Shown here: positions 58,504 through 64,000 of the stretch, one piece after another
How positions within the stretch are numbered: position 1 is the stretch's first letter
How the letters are laid out: the number at the start of each line of letters is the position of its first letter
Translations under genes and position numbers: made by a program
Assembly: GCA_032871835.1 (NCBI GenBank)
Contig: CM065297.1
Span: forward strand, 22,201,098 to 22,265,097
From: Dipteronia dyeriana
Taxonomy: Eukaryota; Streptophyta; Magnoliopsida; Sapindales; Sapindaceae
Reading direction: 5' to 3'
Length of the DNA stretch: 64,000 bases
Notes under the pieces: generated by a model
The model's database searches: none
What the model was told of the DNA's origin: nothing
The model's input: only the letters and a program-made list of their open reading frames with translations

Positions 58504-59558
58504 TTAAGGTGTTTGGATTTCTAAAATTTCTAAGTTTTTCGGTTTAGTTGTGCTCGGTTTGAGGAGATGTGCAACCGAGATAGTTTTTGGCCTAATTGTG
58601 GTTGTTGCTGATTCTAGTTTGGACAAAGCGTCTGCCTTTTCACTCTTCTCCCTGGGGATCTGGGCAATCCTATATTCTTTGAATTTTTGGAGGAGCTGTT
58701 TTGTAATGTCACGGTAGGCTATCATGCCTTCATACTTGGCTTGATATTCATCCAGGACTTGGTTGACAACTACCTGTGAATCACTAAATATCTCAACTTC
58801 ATGGTCACGAGAGCTATGCAGACTCTGAGTTCAGCTAGTAGCGCCTCGTACTCGGCTTGATTGTTGGTTGCTTTGAAGTCAAACCTCATGGCACATTCGA
58901 CATCATCTCCTTCTGGAGTGCATACTACGATCCCTGCCCCGCTGCCATGAGTGTTTGAAGAGCCATCAACATATAATTTCCATAGGAAATTTTTTCCTAA
59001 CATCTTTTTTGTTTTCAGGTTTGGCTCTGTGAACTCTGCTATAAAATTTGCCATTGATTTCCCTTTGAGGGATGTCTTAGGGAAGTAGTGGATATCGAAT
59101 TAACTTAGCTCGATTGCCCATTTGGTTAGTCTTCCTAAAATCTCTGACTTCTGTAAAATTTGTCTCAATGGGCAGTCGGTGAGAACCTGGATTGTATGAG
59201 CCTGAAAGTATGGCCTTAGCTTCCTTGCTGCAGAAACCAATGCTAGGGCCATTTTTTCTGCCTGTGAATACCTTATCTCGGTTGGTAAGAGTGCATTGTT
59301 GGTATAATACACTGGCTTCTCTGTTTCATCTTCTGTTCTGACTGGGACTGAACTTGCTGCTAGTTTTGTAATTGATAAGTATAAATGGAGTATCTCTCCC
59401 ATCTGTGGTTTTGAAAGGATGGGAGCCTGCCCCATGTACTCTTTGATTTTTAAGAAAGCCAGCTCACACTCTTCATTCCATTCGAGTCCTTTTCCTTTTT
59501 TGATTACCCTAAAAAAGGGTGCCCATCTGTCCGTGGCGTTTGAGATGAATCTTCCCAA
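58504..59558 (-). pseudogene. gypsy RT thumb/connection and RNase H
   Basis: 59558-59100 has 'FFRVIKKGKGLEWNEECELA' and 'EKPVYYTNNALLPTEIRYSQ', the end of RT and the first RNase H-like part. 59054-58770 holds a second RNase H with 'WKLYVDGSSNTHGSGAGIV' and 'TNNQAEYEALLAEL' (catalytic D and E present). Having an additional RNase H next to RT is characteristic of the Tat lineage. 58725-58504 continues into the linker before integrase. Confidence 0.9.
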
Positions 59559-59670
59559 GGAAGCTAAACATCCTGTTAAGCATTGTACTTTTTTTTAATG
59601 TCCTTGGTGAGGTCATTCTCTGCAGGGCTTGGATCTTTTCAGGATTGACTTCGATTTCCCTTTGGTGAAC

Positions 59671-60342
59671 TTAAGAACCCAGGAACCTTCTTGAAGGAAC
59701 TCCGAATAAACACTTGTTCGGATTCAGCTTCATTTGGTATCTCCTCAAAATATCAAATGTCTCTCGCAGGTCTGAGGTATGCTTGTCTGGCGAGATGCTC
59801 TTGGTCAGCATGTCATCAATGTACACTTCCATGTTCCTTTCTATTTGCCGTGTGAAGATTTTGTTGACCAGCCTTTGATATGTTGCCCCTGCATTTTTTA
59901 ATCCGAAGGGCATCACTGTGTAATAGTACAAGCCCTGATCGGTTGTGAAAGCTATTTTTTCTTCGTTAGCCTTGTTCATTCGGATTTGGTTATATCCCGA
60001 GTAGACATCCATGAAGTTGAGCAATTCGTGGCCTGATGTAGCGTCCACCAACTGATCTATCCTTAGGAGTGGGAAACTGTCTTTTGGGCATGCCTTGTTC
60101 AAACCTGTGAAATCTACGCACATTTTTCATTGTCCATTTTTCTTTTGGACGAGGACTACATTAACTACCCATTGAGGGTTGTTGATCTCTCTAATCGATC
60201 CTATGGCAAGTAGCTTTTCTACTTCCTGTTTGATTGCCTGACTTCTCTCAAGATTGAATGACCTTTTCTTTTGTATCACTGGTTTTGCATTCAAGTCTAC
60301 TGCGAGATGATGAGATATTATTTGGGCGTCTATCCCGACCAT
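59671..60342 (-). pseudogene. gypsy reverse transcriptase
   Basis: 60342-60127 begins 'IISHHLAVDLNAKPVIQKKR'. It meets a stop at 60126-60124 where W is expected (GKWRM). 60123-59671 has 'CVDFTGLNKACPKDSFPLLR', 'YSGYNQIRM', 'MPFGLKNAGATYQRLVNK' and the catalytic YIDDM, intact. A second stop follows 'SRRFLGS'. Apart from the stops the domain is well preserved. Confidence 0.93.
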
Positions 60343-60555
60343 GTCTTCATGACTCTAAGCGAACACATCATTGTATTCTTTAAGCAGATCAGTAAGGATT
60401 TGTTTGACTTTTCCTTTCAGGTTGACCCTGATCTTGATCTTCTTATCTGGTTCATCTTCTTTCAAGATTATTTCTTTGACCGGTTCATTTTTGGATTCAT
60501 TTGACTCTTCCCTTGGATCAAATTCGAATGACAGTGACTCTTTGTTCTGACCCAG

Positions 60556-61060
60556 CTACGTTATAGTGCATACCTGTTCACCATCATTTTTATCTTTGTA
60601 TACTGACAGGTTAGCTCTTCGGGCCATCACTTGGGATCCTTTAACTACACCGACCCCATGTTCGGTCGGGAACTTGATCATCAATGCATAAGTGGCTGTT
60701 ACGGCCTTAGTTTTATTTAAGAATGGCCGACCCAATAACGCATTATACGACCAATTGTCTAAGTTTACCACTACCAAGTCGAGCATTACTGTTCTCTGAC
60801 AAGGTGCCACTCCAATCTTTACGGGTAGCTTTACCGTCCTGAGTGACCTGACCTCAATTCCTCTAAATCCTCTGAGTGGAGTATGGAAAGGTTGTAGATC
60901 CTTTCGGTCCAACCTGAGTTGATCGTAGACGGATACATTGAGAATGTCTGCCGAACTTCCATTATCTATCAGGATTCTCCTGACTTCCAGGTGACCAATC
61001 CGGGCACTTATAACCAGGGCGTCATTTGGTCGAACATCGACCCCATGTGAGTCTGTTTCT
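60556..61060 (-). pseudogene. gypsy aspartic protease
   Basis: The minus strand reads '…RRILIDNGSSADIL…VYDQLRLDRKDLQPFHTP' (about 60990-60890) with the D-N-G active site seen in Tat-like proteases. 'VVNLDNWSYNALLGRPFLNK' (about 60770-60710) is the second conserved block. It connects to RT downstream through a linker of about 200 bp. Confidence 0.85.
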
Positions 61061-61352
61061 GTGAATATTATTGGGTCTCATCCTTCCTTTACCCTTTTTG
61101 GGTTTGACTCGATCGAGTTCACGTCAAAGTTATGTCTTGCCTCCACTGCTTCTCTGATTTCTTGTGTTCACTCTCGGTTACTTCTCCTAGTTGATGGTCC
61201 TCTAAAGATTGTTTGTATTACTTCATTGGCCTCTGGGCTGGCCCTTTGATTTTGACTAGAGCTGTGGTCGGCCTTGATCTCTTTCTTTGTTTCTAATCTC
61301 TCGTCCCTTTTCAAGATTACATCCTGTAGATGTCCTTCCCGGATGAGGGTTT

Positions 61353-62864
61353 CTAAGTAATCTCTGAGATGGTAACAATTGGAAGTCTCATGACCGGTTT
61401 TCTTATAGAACCTGCAGTATTTGGCTGTATCCCACCGGGGGAACTAAGACCGTCGCCGTGGCTCTTGTACCAGATTCTTTGCTTCCAGTATGGCCAGGAT
61501 TTCCTCCTACTTTTTTCGAAGAGGGGTGTAGTTGGTGTATCTACCTCGGAATTTCTATTTGGTCTGTTCATCATTACACTCGTTTCCCCCGTCCTTGCTT
61601 TTTTCTTTGTTGTTTCCTTTCTGTTTTCTCTTTTGGTTTTGCACCTTGGATTCGGCATCCCTCTGTTCGGGTTTTCCTCCATGCACGTAGCATCCTCCCA
61701 AGGCTAATTCTTCTTCTTCGGCTAGTGCATATCCTCCCACCATGTCCATCATATCTGAATATCTGGTTAGATGGGCTCTTCTCAGGTCAAAAGATAACCG
61801 TCCATTCTATAGGTTGTTAATGAATGCAGCGATTATCGCTTCATCGTTTACACTGCCGATTTCTGATACCACTTGACCGAACCTCCCCAGGTATTTCTTC
61901 AATGACTCATCTTTTCCTTGTTTTATCAAAGAAAGGTAAAACACTGATTTTTTCCTGTGAACGTTGCTCAGAAAGTTTTTTGAGAAACTCCTGCTTAGTT
62001 CACTGAAGCTTCTGATGCTCGCTGGGCGCAATCTCCCGAACCATCTTGAGCCAGTGTCTCCTAGAGTTTGTGGAAAGTTGAGGCATAGCAAGGGATCGTT
62101 GTGGGCATACTGGGCCATAACACTTTTATAGAGTCTGATGTGTTCTTAAGGGTTTCTTGAACTGCTCCACGTGCGGCATCCTGAACCTTTCTGGGAATGA
62201 GGTCCGTAAGATTTCCCCAGTGAATGGGCTGTCGGAATCGTCGTCAGATAAACCGTTGTACCCATAACGTCTGGCCAGTGCATCAATTTGACGCCTATTG
62301 TTTTCGACTTCTCGAGTTAGGCTCTGAATTATGACATCTCTGTCTCCCACCGGACTTCCATGATGGTTAAACCTCTGGGTGATTGTCATTCCTCTCTCTA
62401 GCTCTTCACTCTGACATCGAGTTTCACGGGTTGATTCTTACAGTGGTTCCGTGATGACTTTTACGATAGTGCCGATCGCTATCTTCTGATGACGATCGAT
62501 CCCTGTACAGGTCATGTCTACGGTGTCTGGCACGGGCTGTCTGATCATAGTTCTGCTTATGGCGTGGTCATTCCTCTTCGGGTGTTTCACGTCCAGCCTG
62601 ATTAATTGGAGCAGAGTTCCTTCCGACTTCCGGTGTATTTAGTTCTGGCCTCACTACAACCGAACAAAGCCTTACAAGTGGGAGGTTAAGAGGTTGCGTT
62701 TCTTCTGTAATAAGTAGGTCAACTCCTTCCTTTGTTGCGTCTGCTACCAACTGTTGCAGCGCCTCTCGAAAGCGTTGTGTCAGGTCTTTGTTGATCGGAG
62801 GAACTTGCTGGATCCCCGCCAGGGATGTTGGTTGATTCTCTGTGGTTGCAGTGAGATCTCGCAA
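61353..62864 (-). pseudogene. gypsy gag
   Basis: Three frames in sequence. 62864-62568 is the N-terminus. 62389-62126 ends 'FPERFRMPHVEQFKKP'. 62118-61807 is the gag core: 'FPQTLGDTGSRWFGRL', 'FSKNFLSNVHRKKSVFYLSL', 'QGKDESLKKYLGRFGQVV'. A basic C-terminal part follows to 61353. Frameshifts separate the blocks. The order and motifs match retrotransposon gag of Tat-like gypsy elements. Confidence 0.88.
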
Positions 62865-62960
62865 GCTACTGCCAACATGGAAGTTATCTGGAGATTTTTA
62901 GATATCCCCAGAACTGCTTCTGCTTCCTACTATTACCTTTAACTAAATCGGAGGTTCGAG

Positions 62961-62980
62961 ACCCTCCTTCTAGCACCAAT
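62961..62980 (-). other. primer-binding site of the gypsy element
   Basis: The minus strand reads ATTGGTGCTAGAAGGAGGGT directly after the LTR. It shares its core with the sites at 2984 and 21920. Read on the plus strand together with the preceding 'ggttcgaga', it looks like the T-arm and acceptor end of a tRNA ending in ACCA. Confidence 0.7.
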
Positions 62981-63872
62981 TGTTGACGTCGATTTCTGGA
63001 TGTATAAGAAAAGCCAACAAGATTTGGATTTTAGCAATGATCTCAAAAAGAAAAAGAAGGAGAAAGTAATCAAACGTAAGTTTTTACGTGGTAAAACTCC
63101 GATGACTGGAGAAACGTCCACGGGTGGTTGAATAATCAACCGAGCCAAAATCCATAATGAATAGAATAATTAAAATTATCGATCTCTTTTTTTTCTCTCT
63201 GTATTTTTCTAAATGATTTCTGCCTATTTTTTGTGACGAGATTATGGGTCTATTTATATGTCCATAGAACACGAATCTTCTTTGTACAAGTAATAAAAGA
63301 TCTTTGTATGTAATTATGATTGTTTACTTGTTCGAAGTAGTTTGTCTTCTTTCCTGTTTCAGAGACTTGTATTGAGATTGAATGGGATTCTAGTGGTATA
63401 ATCCAGTTAGGACTTATTTCCTTATAAAGGCGTGGTCTTTTTGAATAAATAAAATTATTGCCTTATTAGGAACCCTTTCTGCTTGATATTCTGTTCTTCA
63501 TGGAATTCCTCTTTGATATGGATATCTTCACGTATTTTAATGACTCGATTCGTGTGAGATACGCGTTGGGCTTTTTATTCGGTTTTCTACATGTTTGTCC
63601 CGAGTAGAACACGATATCAGCTGGTCCTGAGTGACGTCATCTTATCCCTAGTAGAAAATGTCATAAACCAGTCCCGAGTATCATTAATTGACCCCGAGTA
63701 GTATATGACGTCAGTTGACCCCTAGTAGGTTTTGTTCAATACTTGTTTACTCGAGCTTCTCTTCTTTGGTGATGTCTTGCAGGATATTTCCTGAATGCCT
63801 ATTTGGACGTCCACCTGGAAATTTTATCCTCTTTATCGATGACGTGTACGTCTGAAAAATTTACATACAACA
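62981..63872 (-). repeat. gypsy 5' LTR (892 bp)
   Basis: Partner of 44428-45320, with the same start TGTTGACGTCG and end ACATACAACA. Followed by the target duplication ATGTG. Confidence 0.95.
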
Positions 63873-63877
63873 ATGTG

Positions 63878-64000
63878 GATGGCATGTTAATATTCGAAAC
63901 TAACAGTGAGAGTATTGAACTCACTAAATCATTATTGTCATCAAATTTTGACATGAAAGACATAAGGCTTGGTGATGTAATTTTGGGTATAAAACTTGTT
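63878..64000 (+). pseudogene. copia RT resumed after the gypsy insertion
   Basis: Continues the frame broken at 44427. The peptide reads 'DGMLIFETNSESIELTKSLL' and then '…FDMKDIRLGDVILGIKL', the region after the RT active site. The box is YVDG instead of YVDD because GAC has become GGC. The element runs past the window end. Confidence 0.93.

Larger units (their letters stand above)
44423..63877 (-). mobile_element. Tat-like Ty3/gypsy element with antisense extra gene (TSD ATGTG)
   Basis: LTRs 44428-45320 and 62981-63872, flanked by ATGTG (44423-44427 and 63873-63877). On the minus strand the order is 5' LTR (right), primer site, gag (62864-61353), protease, RT, RNase H and integrase (61060-57623, finishing 50006-49660). 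An intergenic part with an opposite-strand gene (48778-45828) and the 3' LTR follow. Integrase is cut by a younger copia element at 50012-57617. Without that insert the element is about 11.8 kb. The dual arrangement of pol and an antisense gene before the 3' LTR is known from some Tat-lineage elements such as Grande. Confidence 0.95.
38587..64000 (+). mobile_element. Old Tork-like Ty1/copia element, disrupted by nested insertions, runs off the window
   Basis: The coding order on the plus strand is gag (39330-40136), protease and integrase (40140-40967, resuming 43172-43600), RT (43666-44427, resuming 63878-64000). It is interrupted by a solo LTR (40973-43166) and by a full gypsy element (44428-63872). 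After removal of both, the frame resumes correctly at each joint. Many stops in all genes show it is the oldest layer of the stack. The RNase H and 3' LTR lie beyond the window. Confidence 0.9.

Noticed and set aside
61369..61820. Plus-strand ORFs of 112 and 120 codons opposite gypsy gag
   Set aside because: Shadows of the minus-strand gag frame.
1..64000. CRISPR arrays, tRNA and rRNA genes
   Set aside because: No evenly spaced identical repeats with unique spacers, no complete tRNA cloverleaf and no rRNA-like conserved stretch were seen; the only tRNA-like sequences are primer-binding sites of retroelements.

Overview
This window is nuclear DNA from a flowering plant, most likely a eudicot. 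The evidence is AT-rich intergenic sequence, plant-type LTR retrotransposons, plant LINEs with an RNase H tail, a plant MULE transposase, and one intact spliced gene for a plant cell-wall enzyme. I cannot name the species. Only one ordinary cellular gene is convincing: a CSLA9-type glucomannan 4-beta-mannosyltransferase at 33890-38102 (+), nine exons, 533 codons plus stop. Almost everything else is transposable elements in various states of decay.

Layout. 1-3811: 5' half of a Ty3/gypsy element (- strand) with its 5' LTR. 3812-11700: gene-free AT-rich DNA holding short DNA-transposon and LINE debris (a 112-bp LINE tail at 5605-5716, inverted-repeat elements at 6997-7202 and 8429-8999, and a truncated 'agctcg' repeat element at 10513-11481). 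11710-21420: a dead LINE split at the GGTTT target site by a gag-only, Sirevirus-like copia element (12752-19241). 21770-22824: another gypsy LTR. 23143-23454: a hAT MITE with a perfect 8-bp target duplication. 24804-26836: a long-TIR element filled with an alternating inverted minisatellite. 26987-32683: a 5.7-kb MULE with near-matching 9-bp flanks. It carries a mudrA-like transposase on the - strand and, convergent to it, a second gene encoding a GRF-type zinc finger with a coiled coil and a C-terminal membrane segment. 33890-38102: CSLA9.

38587-64000 is one nested stack. An old Tork-like copia element (+ strand, running off the window) was hit by a 2.2-kb solo LTR (40973-43166). It was also hit by a Tat-like gypsy element (44428-63872, - strand), which landed between the V and D codons of the copia YVDD reverse-transcriptase site. 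That gypsy element was in turn hit in its integrase by an internally deleted copia element (50012-57617, - strand). Target-site duplications (ATGTG, GATGC, ATATA/ATATC) fix every boundary. The gypsy element also carries an antisense, intron-containing extra gene (45828-48778, +) between pol and its 3' LTR.

The candidates most worth follow-up are the two-gene MULE, the spliced antisense gene of the gypsy element, the palindromic minisatellite element, and the deletion-derivative retroelements that keep intact ends. All transposon genes seen carry stops or frameshifts, so none is likely to be active here.
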